From: an uncultured Acidimicrobiales bacterium | Lineage (GTDB): Bacteria > Actinomycetota > Acidimicrobiia > Acidimicrobiales > SZUA-35 | Length of the DNA: 64,000 nt | Assembly: GCA_937922785.1 (NCBI GenBank) | Contig: CALAJQ010000020.1 | Location: forward strand, 124,001 to 188,000 | Reading direction: 5' to 3' | Shown here: one piece after another, positions 1-7,599 of the stretch | Position numbering within the stretch: position 1 is the first letter of the stretch | How the letters are laid out: every line of letters begins with the position of its first letter | Notes under the pieces: generated by a model | What the model was told of the DNA's origin: nothing | Databases searched by the model: none | The model's input: only the letters and a program-made list of their open reading frames with translations | Program-made: the position numbers and the translations under genes

Positions 1-729
1 ACCTGGCTGACGTTCTTTGAGACCTACGTTCTTCCGAGCGTCACCGACCAACTTCAGCTTGAAACCGAGATTGTGACTGTTGACTATTCGGGCCCTGAGG
101 TCGTGTTAACTGATCGCTCCGGTGGCGAACACAGGGGCGACGCTGTATTGGTCGCAGTTCCTCCAAAGATCATTAAGGACAAAGCAATCAAGTTCGTTCC
201 AGATCTCCCGGTCGGTCAACGGGAGGCGTTTGATGCAGCAAACATTTGGGGTGGAATGAAAGTGTTCATCGAATTCGCCGAACGGTTCTACCCAACCGCC
301 CTTGTGGTAGCCGACACCAATGACAACGATGGTCAGAAGCTTTACTACGACGCTGCCTATGGCCAGCGCACAGCAACCAACGTGCTGGGATTATTCACTG
401 TTGGTGACCAATCGATTCCCTACCAAGAACTGGATCCGGGTGAGGCCCTGCGGGACTACATCTTGGCCGAGCTCGATGAGATATTCGACGGCGCAGCCAC
501 TAGGAACTACGTCAAGCACATCTCACAGAACTGGAACGAAGAACGCTTCATCGGGCAGGCATACCTTGCTGACAGTGGTGACTGGCGGCTACCGCCTCGG
601 ATGAGAGAGGCCATCGACGGTCGAGTCCTCTTTGCCGGCGCCTCCTTTACAGGTGGTTCGGACTGGGGATCAGTTCACACCGCTGCGGCGTCAGCCCGGC
701 GTGCGGTTTCGGAGTTGTTGAGCCCGTGA
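1..729 (+). CDS. Flavin amine oxidase family protein, C-terminal part (5' end outside window)
   Basis: The frame is open from base 1 to the TGA at 727-729, so this is the C-terminal 242 codons of a longer gene; a GTG at 73 is internal, not the start. The last 40 residues carry the FAD-binding C-terminal signature of flavin monoamine oxidases: a 'GRVLFAGASFTGG' strand-turn followed by a small-residue helix ('VHTAAASARRAVSELL'), the position where the family has its FAGE...G...SG..AA motif. The family oxidises primary or secondary amines, or acts as protoporphyrinogen/phytoene-type oxidase; the substrate cannot be told because the N-terminal Rossmann motif is missing. It converges on the flavoprotein gene at 774. 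Confidence 0.72.
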   Translation, partial: TWLTFFETYVLPSVTDQLQLETEIVTVDYSGPEVVLTDRSGGEHRGDAVLVAVPPKIIKDKAIKFVPDLPVGQREAFDAANIWGGMKVFIEFAERFYPTALVVADTNDNDGQKLYYDAAYGQRTATNVLGLFTVGDQSIPYQELDPGEALRDYILAELDEIFDGAATRNYVKHISQNWNEERFIGQAYLADSGDWRLPPRMREAIDGRVLFAGASFTGGSDWGSVHTAAASARRAVSELLSP

Positions 730-741
730 CCTTTCACGGGC
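722..741 (+). terminator. Hairpin at a convergent gene end (terminator-like, no U-tract)
   Basis: A perfect 8 bp stem (GCCCGTGA / TCACGGGC) with a CCTT loop overlaps the stop codon of the amine oxidase gene and lies between two convergent genes. It lacks a run of T on either side, so it is not a classical intrinsic terminator. U-less hairpins are common at actinobacterial gene ends. Confidence 0.4.
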
Positions 742-773
742 GCCTGGCGCGCTTGCGACCTTCCAAGATGGAT

Positions 774-1718
774 CTACAGCGTGCCCCAGCGGTGAGCCGC
801 AATTTCATGGGCGATTTCGGCGGCACATGCAGCTCCTTCGGCTGCGCTCGCGATTAGGCCACCGAACCCGGTCCTGGCGTCGCCGATCACGTAGAGGCCA
901 GTAACTGCGGTAGCTCCGGTTTCACTGGCGTCTACCGCCAGCATGCCCCAATCGTTAGCCGAGCATGTGGCGCCTAGTTCTTCGGCGAAAGTGGTAGCAG
1001 GCGTCGAGTAGTCGGCGCTGATGAATCCGGCGTCTCTTTCGATGCGTTCGCCGGTCTCAAGTTCGATCGCGCTTAGCCGTCCATCGGTTGATTCGAGTTG
1101 ACGTACCGGTGCAGTGTGAACGGCTACACCTCGTCCTTCGAGCTGGGCTTTGTCATCGGCTGGCAGATCGTCGCCGTTTGTGAAGACTGCAAGATCCCGG
1201 CTCCACATGTGAACCATCGGGGCGTAGTGAACTACTGCGTCGGCACCGAACAGCGCAAGTCTTTCACCTCGATGTTCGAAGCCGTCGCAGAAAATGCATG
1301 GGTAAACGGTCTTCCCGTAGACGTGCTCGATTCCGTCCAGATTGAGCTTGCTTACGTCGTCGGTCTGGCCCGTTGCGATGATGAGCCGAGTAGTGGCCAA
1401 AAGCTCACCGTTGGCAAGGCTGACTTCGAAACCGTCGTCAGTCTTTGTTGTACCGGTGACGCTGTCGTTGACGTAGCGGACCGTGTCGTACCTGATGAGT
1501 TGTTGTTTGGAGATTGCCAGCAGTTCTGAGGGGTGAGCGCCGTCACGGGTAAGAAACCCGTGGGATGCGGTGGTGACAGCGTTGCGGGGGTTTTCTGCGT
1601 TCACGATCACGGTGTCCAGCAGGGCGCGGCCGGCTGTAAGTGCTGCGCTCATCCCCGCTGGGCCGCCACCGATGACGACTAGGTCATGCCTTGGCGGATC
1701 TGTTTGTTCGACAGCCAT
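774..1718 (-). CDS. Thioredoxin-reductase-like NAD(P)/FAD-dependent oxidoreductase
   Basis: A 314-residue flavoprotein of the class II (thioredoxin reductase-like) disulfide reductase superfamily. The N-terminus has the FAD dinucleotide motif 'VVIGGGPAGMSAAL'. The middle carries a redox-type CxxC in 'YPCIFCDGFE', which corresponds to the CATCDG motif of thioredoxin reductase. The C-terminus has the FAD-contacting 'GLYVIGDAR' followed by an Ala-rich helix. The expected second GxGxxA NAD(P)H motif is degenerate ('LFGADAVVHYA'), so the electron donor is uncertain. The start at 1718 is chosen because AGAGGAG sits 8-10 bases upstream and because the frame upstream runs through the palindromes at 1750-1786. 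It is divergent from a TetR regulator that probably controls it. Confidence 0.8.
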   Translation of the reverse strand: MAVEQTDPPRHDLVVIGGGPAGMSAALTAGRALLDTVIVNAENPRNAVTTASHGFLTRDGAHPSELLAISKQQLIRYDTVRYVNDSVTGTTKTDDGFEVSLANGELLATTRLIIATGQTDDVSKLNLDGIEHVYGKTVYPCIFCDGFEHRGERLALFGADAVVHYAPMVHMWSRDLAVFTNGDDLPADDKAQLEGRGVAVHTAPVRQLESTDGRLSAIELETGERIERDAGFISADYSTPATTFAEELGATCSANDWGMLAVDASETGATAVTGLYVIGDARTGFGGLIASAAEGAACAAEIAHEIAAHRWGTL

Positions 1719-1749
1719 ATGTTTGCTCCTCTGGGTTTGAAATCGAATC

Positions 1750-1786
1750 GAATGACCGGTGGTCATTCCAGTATGACCAATGGTCA
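1750..1786. promoter_or_regulatory. Two tandem TGACC-N3-GGTCA palindromes, probable TetR operator
   Basis: GAATGACCGGTGGTCATTC (1750-1768, 8 bp perfect arms) and TGACCAATGGTCA (1774-1786) share the core TGACC-N3-GGTCA. Their centres are 21 bases apart, two helical turns, so dimers would bind the same face of the DNA. They fill the divergent promoter region between the flavoprotein gene (minus) and the tetR-like gene (plus). This layout is typical of TetR-family autoregulation. Confidence 0.75.
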
Positions 1787-1807
1787 GTCGCTGCGCAACC
1801 CGATACG

Positions 1808-2407
1808 ATGTGCAATGTGGCACCACCAGACAACACATCATCAGAGGGTCGGTTTCAGAGCCCGGAGGTTCGCCGGCGCCAGATTCTCGATGCGGCGGCA
1901 AAGCTCGCGATGGACGGAGGATTGGAGAACACGTCGATCGCCAAGGTCGCAGAAGCTGCCGGCATAGCTAAAGGATCGATCTATCTGCACTTTGAATCTC
2001 GCCAGGACCTGCTGGCTGGTTTGCAGGCCGACCTTTGGTCTCAGATGTTGCATTACCCCGGCGAGATTGTTGAAAGTTCTGAACTGGACTGGGCCCAGAA
2101 ACTTGATGCCGTTGTGGAGCATTGGATGCGGTTCGAGTTCGAATTCCACGACCTCTACCACGCTGTCTTCCATGCGATCTCTACCGACACAGACGAACCC
2201 ATGCAAGCCGCCCGGCGGCTACTTGGCGGTGTGGTCATGGGAGGTGTTGATGTCGATGAGTTCGAACTCGGTGACCTCGATGTTGAGGTTGTCATCGAGT
2301 TCTTGTTGCACGGGTACATCGGGCCGTGTTTCCATCACAACGACAGCGACACCGCTATCACAAACGTTCAGCAACTCTTCCGCCGAGCGTTGGGAGTTGC
2401 AAAGTGA
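1808..2407 (+). CDS. TetR/AcrR family transcriptional regulator
   Basis: A 199-residue one-component repressor. The N-terminal 60 residues form the TetR helix-turn-helix: 'RRRQILDAAAKLAMDGG' leads into 'TSIAKVAEAAGIAKGSIYLHF', the canonical recognition helix ending in YxHF. The rest is a helical ligand-binding domain without recognisable specificity. The ATG at 1808 keeps the operator palindromes at 1750-1786 outside the coding region; no strong ribosome binding site is seen. It is translationally coupled to the next gene by a GTGA overlap, and is divergent from the thioredoxin-reductase-like gene. Both flanking genes are likely its targets. Confidence 0.85.
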   Translation: MCNVAPPDNTSSEGRFQSPEVRRRQILDAAAKLAMDGGLENTSIAKVAEAAGIAKGSIYLHFESRQDLLAGLQADLWSQMLHYPGEIVESSELDWAQKLDAVVEHWMRFEFEFHDLYHAVFHAISTDTDEPMQAARRLLGGVVMGGVDVDEFELGDLDVEVVIEFLLHGYIGPCFHHNDSDTAITNVQQLFRRALGVAK

Positions 2408-3027
2408 ATCCGAAGACGGCCGAACTGTGGGCAAAACAGGACCAGCATCAGGGTGATCGATTCCGGTTGTTCTCAGCCGTTGCTGCAGCGGTTGACGCAA
2501 AGACCGTTTTCTACCCCGGTTGCTACGTCGATATTGCCCCGTCCTTCGTGTTCGGCTCGGTCACCTATCTTGATCTCGATAAGCGCACTCCAAAGTTCTT
2601 CGCCGACGTCGATGGCGTGGCGGAGATCATTGCTAACCATGACGGTCCCGATGTTCACGAGGTCAAGTTCATTCACGGGGACTACGCCGCTGGAGTCGAT
2701 CTTCCTGATGAACACTTTGACCTGCTCGTCTCCTTGTATGCCGGATTCATATCCGAACACTGTGGACGGCACCTGAAAGTCGGCGGGGTGTTGCTGGTGA
2801 ATCCAAGTCATGGCGACGCGGCAATGGCCTCGATCGACCCACGTTTTGAGTTGTCAGGAGTGGTGAAGTCTTCCCAAGGCGGCTATGGCATGTCCGTAAA
2901 GGACCTAGACACCTATCTAGTGCCAAAGAAGCCGCAGGAAATCACGGTTGACTCGCTTCACAAATGGGGCCGGGGAATCGGCTACACCAAGTCGCCGTTC
3001 GCCTACCTATTCACCAGAGTTGTTTAA
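2404..3027 (+). CDS. Class I SAM-dependent methyltransferase-like protein
   Basis: A 207-residue protein starting at a GTG that overlaps the tetR stop (GTGA), with GGGAG about 8 bases upstream. A glycine-containing loop 'VFYPGCYVDIAPSF' followed by 'VTYLDLDKR' fits strand 1, the SAM loop and the acidic end of strand 2 in a Rossmann-like methyltransferase fold. 'DEHFDLLVSLYAGFISEHC' fits strand 4 and its following helix, and 'LKVGGVLLVNPSHGD' strand 5. The methyl acceptor is unknown. Coupling to the TetR regulator suggests joint induction. Assignment is from fold pattern only; catalysis is not proven. Confidence 0.6.
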   Translation: MNPKTAELWAKQDQHQGDRFRLFSAVAAAVDAKTVFYPGCYVDIAPSFVFGSVTYLDLDKRTPKFFADVDGVAEIIANHDGPDVHEVKFIHGDYAAGVDLPDEHFDLLVSLYAGFISEHCGRHLKVGGVLLVNPSHGDAAMASIDPRFELSGVVKSSQGGYGMSVKDLDTYLVPKKPQEITVDSLHKWGRGIGYTKSPFAYLFTRVV

Positions 3028-3043
3028 GGTTGCGATTTTCGAA

Positions 3044-4108
3044 CTAGGCGATCCACGCCGGCACGATTCCGCCAACGAACTTGAGATCAACTCGTTCGCC
3101 CGGTTCGAAATGTGCAGTGGAAGTGCGGACGCCAAGCTTTACTGACTCATGGGTGATCTCATAGCGAGCGTCATGGCCAAAGTATTCAAGGCTGTTTACC
3201 ACTGAAGAGTTGCCTGACACCATCGCTAGTTGCTCAGGTCGGATCACCACTCGAACACTGCTGCCGTCGGGGGCGTCAAGCGACACAGGAAGTTCGCCGA
3301 TGGGCGTCATGACGCGCCCGTTGGACATCTGCCCCACGAGTTCGTTGGCCTCACCAACAAATCCGGCCACCCAAGGGGTTGCCGGTCGTTCGTAGAGATC
3401 GGCCGGCGAGCCGACCTGAAGGAGGTGTCCCTTATTCATGACCCCGACCCGATCGCCAATAGCAAACGCTTCGTCCTGGTCATGGGTGACAACGATCGAA
3501 CTAATGCCGACCTCGTGCAGAATGTCCCGAACCTCTCTGCGCAACTGGACTCTCAGGCCTGCATCGAGCGCGGAAAACGGTTCGTCCAGAAGTAGGACTC
3601 GGGGCCTCGGGGCGAGTGCTCGTGCTAACGCAACCCGTTGTTGTTGCCCACCCGAGAGCGTTCCTGGAAGTCGGTCCTTTAGATCGCCAAGCGCGGTCAG
3701 TTCAAGAACATCGCTAAGCCGTGACTCACCGGACTCGTGATGACGAAGTCCAAAGAGAATGTTCTCTTGCACGGTGAGGTGGGGGAACAGCGCTCCGTCT
3801 TGAAACACCATTCCCACATGGCGACGCTCTGGTGCAAGGTGAACTCCGGGTCCGGACACGACCTTGCCGGATATCGAAACTGTGCCCGACGCAATTTGGG
3901 TGAGGCCAGCGATTGAGCGAAGCAGTGTTGTCTTGCCACACCCCGAAGGTCCCAAGAGCGAAACTGTTTCGCCCCGCTGTAGGTCAAGAGTGGCATCGGT
4001 CAGGACAGGAAGGCCTCCGTAGCCAGCAGTTACTGCGTCGATTTGCACAGCAGGCACATCAAGGCTGTCAGCCCCAGTGGGCCGCTGCGACCGGCGTCGG
4101 AGACTCAT
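3044..4108 (-). CDS. fbpC: Fe(III) ABC transporter, ATP-binding protein (FbpC type)
   Basis: ATPase subunit of the iron importer encoded with the two genes upstream (4160-6741). All nucleotide-binding motifs are present in order: Walker A 'GPSGCGKTT', signature 'LSGGQQQR', Walker B 'VLLLDEP' and H-loop 'VVTHDQDEA'. The roughly 110-residue C-terminal extension matches the TOBE regulatory domain of the FbpC/PotA/MalK group. The ATG at 4108 (354 residues) is preferred; a TTG at 4129 in the same frame is possible. It lies about 50 bases after the permease gene on the same strand and ends convergently with the methyltransferase gene. Confidence 0.85.
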   Translation of the reverse strand: MSLRRRSQRPTGADSLDVPAVQIDAVTAGYGGLPVLTDATLDLQRGETVSLLGPSGCGKTTLLRSIAGLTQIASGTVSISGKVVSGPGVHLAPERRHVGMVFQDGALFPHLTVQENILFGLRHHESGESRLSDVLELTALGDLKDRLPGTLSGGQQQRVALARALAPRPRVLLLDEPFSALDAGLRVQLRREVRDILHEVGISSIVVTHDQDEAFAIGDRVGVMNKGHLLQVGSPADLYERPATPWVAGFVGEANELVGQMSNGRVMTPIGELPVSLDAPDGSSVRVVIRPEQLAMVSGNSSVVNSLEYFGHDARYEITHESVKLGVRTSTAHFEPGERVDLKFVGGIVPAWIA

Positions 4109-4159
4109 AATGTAAAGGTACCTGAACAAAGGGTCGAAAGTCTACCTTTGGACCTGGGT

Positions 4160-5725
4160 TTAGGTCGCCCGTCGAAGAACCAATAGCCACGTCAGCAGCG
4201 TCGAAAGAGCTACCAGGAACAGGGCTGAGACTCCAACTTCGGCGTAGAAGCCGTCTTCGTAGCTACCCCAGATCTCGGTGGCCAGAGTGCTGAAACCAAT
4301 TGGAGCAAGAAGCAGTGTTGCTGGCAGCTCTTTCAAGGTTGACAGCAGCACCAGACCTCCACCCGATGCCAGCCCGGACCGCATAAGCGGGAAGTCAACT
4401 CGCAAGATCCGGCGCAACAAAGAAGGTTCGAGCAGTTGGCTTGACTCGCGCAACGTGGTGGGCACTGCTCGCACCGAGCCTTCGGCCGCTCCTAGGGCCT
4501 GGGATCCGAAGTGAATCACATAGGCCAAGATCAGCACGGGCCATGTTTGGTAAAGGCGACTTAGTAGGGGAGTGTTAAGCGTCCAAAAGACCAGCGAGAT
4601 GGCGATGACAAGTCCTGGTACAGCGAATCCACCTACTACCGCAATTGAGGCTGCCTTTCCGGTGCGTGATCGATGCCTCACCAACAACACCGCCAGTGGT
4701 AGAACCATGATGACCGCAAGTACGCTGGTAACAACTCCTGTGTAGGCAGTATTTACCGCTGGCCCCACGAGTGCAGCGAAGTTGATTCGGTTGTCTAGTA
4801 CCCCGCGGGTCGCCCAGATGATGAGGCTGACAATCGGGCCGACGAAGCCAAAGAACGCAACCGAGCCGACAAACGCTAGTGCCATTGGAGTCTTGGTTCC
4901 CAAGTGAACTAACTGTGTAGAACGGCTACGCGCCCGGTCATCTACCCGGTCGCCGCCGCGGGCCCGACGTTCGGCCGCGACGACGATCAGCGCTAGGACA
5001 ACCAGCAGCGTTGCCGAAGTAAACGAAGTGCCCCGGTCGGCAAGCCGTGTGGCAAAGATGACCCGGGTCAACGTGTCATAACCCAACAACTGAACTGCCC
5101 CAAATTCACTCACTGCGTACAGGAATACAAGCAGGGACGACGCAAGGATTGACGACCGCAGCTGGGGGAGTGTCACACGTCGGAACGTGTGGCCAGCGGA
5201 AGATCCGAGTAGTCGCGCGCTCTCTTCCAGCGTTGGGCGCAGAGTTTCCAGACGGGCGCTAACCGGGAGCAGCACGTATGGATAAGTGAACATCGTAAGA
5301 AGGGCCCAGGACGGCCAAAACCCTCGGGCCCGAGGAGAATCAATTCCGATCAGTCCTAGAAGGCCGTGCAGAAGACCGCCTGGCGCGAGTGATGCAAGGA
5401 AAGCCGCTGCTCCCACAAACGATGGCAGAACCAGCGGCAGCACCAGCACGATCTTCCACGTTCTGGCGGCCGGTAGGTCGGTTCGGGTAACCATCCAAGC
5501 CAACGCGGTGCCCAACACTGCAGCAGTCGCTGCCACTGAGCTGGCAAGTAATATCGTGCGACCTAGAGGTCCAACAGATTCCGAAAGCGTTTCGCCGATG
5601 TCGCCGCTCAGCTGGGCTGCGCGCACCACCACGAAGATTCCCGGCAAGGCAAAAACAACACCAAGTGCAACGCTGTAGAGATCTAGCCGCTTATGGGTGA
5701 CCAGCGGAGCCGGCTGGCCTGTCAA
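4160..5725 (-). CDS. fbpB: Fe(III) ABC transporter, permease (FbpB type, fused tandem permease)
   Basis: A 521-residue membrane protein with about twelve hydrophobic segments arranged as two homologous permease halves, as in FbpB/SfuB. Each half has the cytoplasmic EAA-type loop that docks on the ATPase: 'EESARLLGSSAGHTFRRVTLP' region in the first half, 'RESSQLLEPSLLRRILRVDFP' region in the second. The start codon overlaps the stop of the binding-protein gene by 4 bases (5722-5725), so translation is coupled. It moves ferric iron delivered by the lipoprotein across the membrane. Confidence 0.85.
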   Translation of the reverse strand: MTGQPAPLVTHKRLDLYSVALGVVFALPGIFVVVRAAQLSGDIGETLSESVGPLGRTILLASSVAATAAVLGTALAWMVTRTDLPAARTWKIVLVLPLVLPSFVGAAAFLASLAPGGLLHGLLGLIGIDSPRARGFWPSWALLTMFTYPYVLLPVSARLETLRPTLEESARLLGSSAGHTFRRVTLPQLRSSILASSLLVFLYAVSEFGAVQLLGYDTLTRVIFATRLADRGTSFTSATLLVVLALIVVAAERRARGGDRVDDRARSRSTQLVHLGTKTPMALAFVGSVAFFGFVGPIVSLIIWATRGVLDNRINFAALVGPAVNTAYTGVVTSVLAVIMVLPLAVLLVRHRSRTGKAASIAVVGGFAVPGLVIAISLVFWTLNTPLLSRLYQTWPVLILAYVIHFGSQALGAAEGSVRAVPTTLRESSQLLEPSLLRRILRVDFPLMRSGLASGGGLVLLSTLKELPATLLLAPIGFSTLATEIWGSYEDGFYAEVGVSALFLVALSTLLTWLLVLRRAT

Positions 5726-6741
5726 CCGTCTAGTCCCGCCTCTGTTATTAGTTGACGGGTGGTTGCGAGCTCATCACCGAGGTCTCCGTAATTCAAGCCA
5801 CCAACCGCAGCGAAGGAGGCAGGAGGTACAGCACCCGCTGGCTCGATGCCTGGGGCTAGTGGGTACTCGAAGGTCTCGTCGGCGAAGAAGCGCTGGGCTG
5901 ACTCTCCAAGTAGCCAAGTAATCAGTTCTTCAGCAGCTTCTGTGTTTTCGCTTCCCTCAATCAGCGCGGCGGCTGTGACAATCAGAATGTTTCCTGGATC
6001 ATCAATGCCAAACTGGTGATTAACGCCGGGGTGGTCTGGGTCCTCAGCCTGGAATCGAAAGTTGTAGTAGTGGTTGACCAGGCCAACTTGGATCTCTCCT
6101 CGACCCACTGCAGCGACGATCGAGTTGTTGTTGGGGTAGCTCTGAACGTCGTTGGCGGTTAGGTCGCTGAGCCATCCCGAAGTGTCTGCGTCACCGGCTA
6201 TGGCGCGCATGGCGGTCACAAAGTCCTGGAAGGATCCGTTCGCTGGTGCTATGCCTAGCTGTCCGGCCCATTTGTCATCGGTGAGATCAAAGACGCTGGC
6301 TGGCAGGTCGGCTGCATCGACCAGATCTTTGTTGTACACCAACACTCTTTGGCGACCCGAGAATCCAACCCAGTGCCCGTTGTCATCTCTTACTGCTGCC
6401 GGAACTAGATCGAGCACGTCATCTGGGAGCGTGGCAAGACGTCCGTCTGCGTCAAGGAAATCGACCGCGCCTGGCGATTGCGACAGGAATACGTCGGCAG
6501 GTGTGCGGTCACCTTCTTCCCGAAGTTGAAGCGCAAGATCGGCACTTTGCCCATACTTCACTACAACCTCGATGCCGGTCTCGGCAATGAACTCTTCAAG
6601 GATCGGGCCGATCAGATTCTCGGTCCGGCCGCTGTAGATAGTGACCGATTGGGATTCATCGTCGCCACCGCACGAGGCGGCAAAAACAGAGATGAATAGA
6701 GCGAGCGCAACAGTCTTCAGAGGACCAAGGTTTCTTTGCAT
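5722..6741 (-). CDS. fbpA: Fe(III) ABC transporter, substrate-binding lipoprotein (FbpA/FutA type)
   Basis: A 339-residue binding protein with a lipoprotein signal peptide: a short basic start, a hydrophobic stretch and lipobox 'FAASCGG' with the lipidated Cys at residue 24. The mature protein starts 'VTIYSGRTENLIGPILEEF', the hallmark of the ferric-binding family. A later 'NHYYNFR' contains the adjacent tyrosines that ligate Fe(III) in FbpA. It is the first gene of a three-gene operon with permease and ATPase. A palindrome resembling a DtxR-family box lies just upstream (6773-6787) and the DtxR-type gene is the next gene upstream, so iron-dependent repression is likely. Confidence 0.88.
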   Translation of the reverse strand: MQRNLGPLKTVALALFISVFAASCGGDDESQSVTIYSGRTENLIGPILEEFIAETGIEVVVKYGQSADLALQLREEGDRTPADVFLSQSPGAVDFLDADGRLATLPDDVLDLVPAAVRDDNGHWVGFSGRQRVLVYNKDLVDAADLPASVFDLTDDKWAGQLGIAPANGSFQDFVTAMRAIAGDADTSGWLSDLTANDVQSYPNNNSIVAAVGRGEIQVGLVNHYYNFRFQAEDPDHPGVNHQFGIDDPGNILIVTAAALIEGSENTEAAEELITWLLGESAQRFFADETFEYPLAPGIEPAGAVPPASFAAVGGLNYGDLGDELATTRQLITEAGLDG

Positions 6742-6772
6742 CAGGCGATGGTACCGTGGCCTAGCTGAAAAT

Positions 6773-6787
6773 GTAAGGCATGCTTAC
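6773..6787. promoter_or_regulatory. Inverted repeat upstream of the iron transporter, candidate DtxR-family box
   Basis: GTAAGGCATGCTTAC has perfect 5 bp arms (GTAAG/CTTAC) around GCATG, 31 bases before the start of the iron-binding lipoprotein gene. It resembles, but does not exactly match, the TTAGG...CCTAA pattern of DtxR/IdeR boxes. A related palindrome precedes the regulator gene itself (7502-7517). Confidence 0.5.
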
Positions 6788-6819
6788 CAAAAGTTATAAA
6801 CCTATGATTAGGGCACTCC

Positions 6820-7494
6820 CTAGTTTGCAGCAGCAACCATGATTCTCTCGGCTGTGAAGGCGCTTAGTCCGACGATCTGCCCGCCTATGTCAATTGTGGT
6901 GGTGCCATCGGGCGAGGACGCAATCACCTTGGCCTCGATGCCTGGAATCACGTTGTTCTCCTCAAGAAACTCAAGAAGGCCAGGTGCGAACTCGAGCTCT
7001 TCAGGAATTCGAGTGACAGTTGCGGATGAGCCTGGCGGCACGGTGCAAAGCGCATCCAGCTCTAGCTCAACATAACTCGAACCCGGGATCGGGTTGCCGT
7101 GAGGGCAAGTGGTCGGGTCATCTAGCTGGTCTGCGATCGCCTTTTCAACCGCTGGACTAATCACGTGTTCCCACTTGCCAGCCTCGTGGTGAGCTTCTGC
7201 CCAAGAGAGCCCGAGGATGTCGGTAAGAAATCGTTCTGCCAGTCTGTGCCTACGGACCATCGTTGTTGCCAGCGCCCGGCCTTGTTCCGTCAGGCCGATC
7301 TTCCCTTTGGTGACCGTCACTAGACCTTCTGTGGTCATTCGGCGAACCATCTCAGACACTGCGGGCCGTGATACGTCGATGCGTTCGGCGATTCGGGCCT
7401 GAATCACGTCCAGGCCATCTTCTTCAAGTTCGAAGATGGTCTCGCAATATTCTTCGAACGCGGGGTGATGCTCTGGTGATGTGTAGCTGCCCAT
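6820..7494 (-). CDS. DtxR-family metal-dependent transcriptional regulator (IdeR/MntR type)
   Basis: A 224-residue regulator in the three-domain arrangement of DtxR/IdeR. Residues 10-70 are a winged helix ('IQARIAERIDVSRPAVSEMVRRM'). The middle dimerisation domain holds the metal-ligand motif 'HHEAGKWEHVIS' and the conserved 'TTCPHGNPIPG', whose Cys corresponds to the DtxR ligand Cys102. The C-terminal roughly 75 residues fit the FeoA/SH3-like domain. Loaded with Fe(II) or Mn(II), such proteins repress uptake genes. The iron importer operon lies directly downstream on the same strand with candidate boxes before both units. Confidence 0.88.
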   Translation of the reverse strand: MGSYTSPEHHPAFEEYCETIFELEEDGLDVIQARIAERIDVSRPAVSEMVRRMTTEGLVTVTKGKIGLTEQGRALATTMVRRHRLAERFLTDILGLSWAEAHHEAGKWEHVISPAVEKAIADQLDDPTTCPHGNPIPGSSYVELELDALCTVPPGSSATVTRIPEELEFAPGLLEFLEENNVIPGIEAKVIASSPDGTTTIDIGGQIVGLSAFTAERIMVAAAN

Positions 7495-7501
7495 GCTGAC
7501 A

Positions 7502-7517
7502 GTTTAGCTTGCTTAAC
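7502..7517. promoter_or_regulatory. Palindrome before the DtxR-family gene, candidate autoregulatory box
   Basis: GTTTAGCTTGCTTAAC is an inverted repeat with one mismatched pair in its arms, 8 bases before the ATG of the DtxR-family gene on the minus strand. Its TTTAGC..GCTTAA core resembles MntR/DtxR-type operators. It also lies upstream of the Rieske oxygenase at 7600 on the plus strand. Confidence 0.45.
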
Positions 7518-7599
7518 AAACCAATGTCTGGTGGGCTAACTTCTGCGCTCGGGCGATGTCGGGTATCTTCGTGTCAACTGAAGGAAGGCGCCCGCCGAT

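Noticed and set aside
73-729. GTG at 73 as the start of the first gene
   Set aside because: The frame is open to base 1 and the amine oxidase fold needs an N-terminal FAD domain, so the start is outside the window.
722-741. Strong intrinsic terminator
   Set aside because: The stem is perfect but no T-run follows on either strand, so it is listed only as terminator-like.
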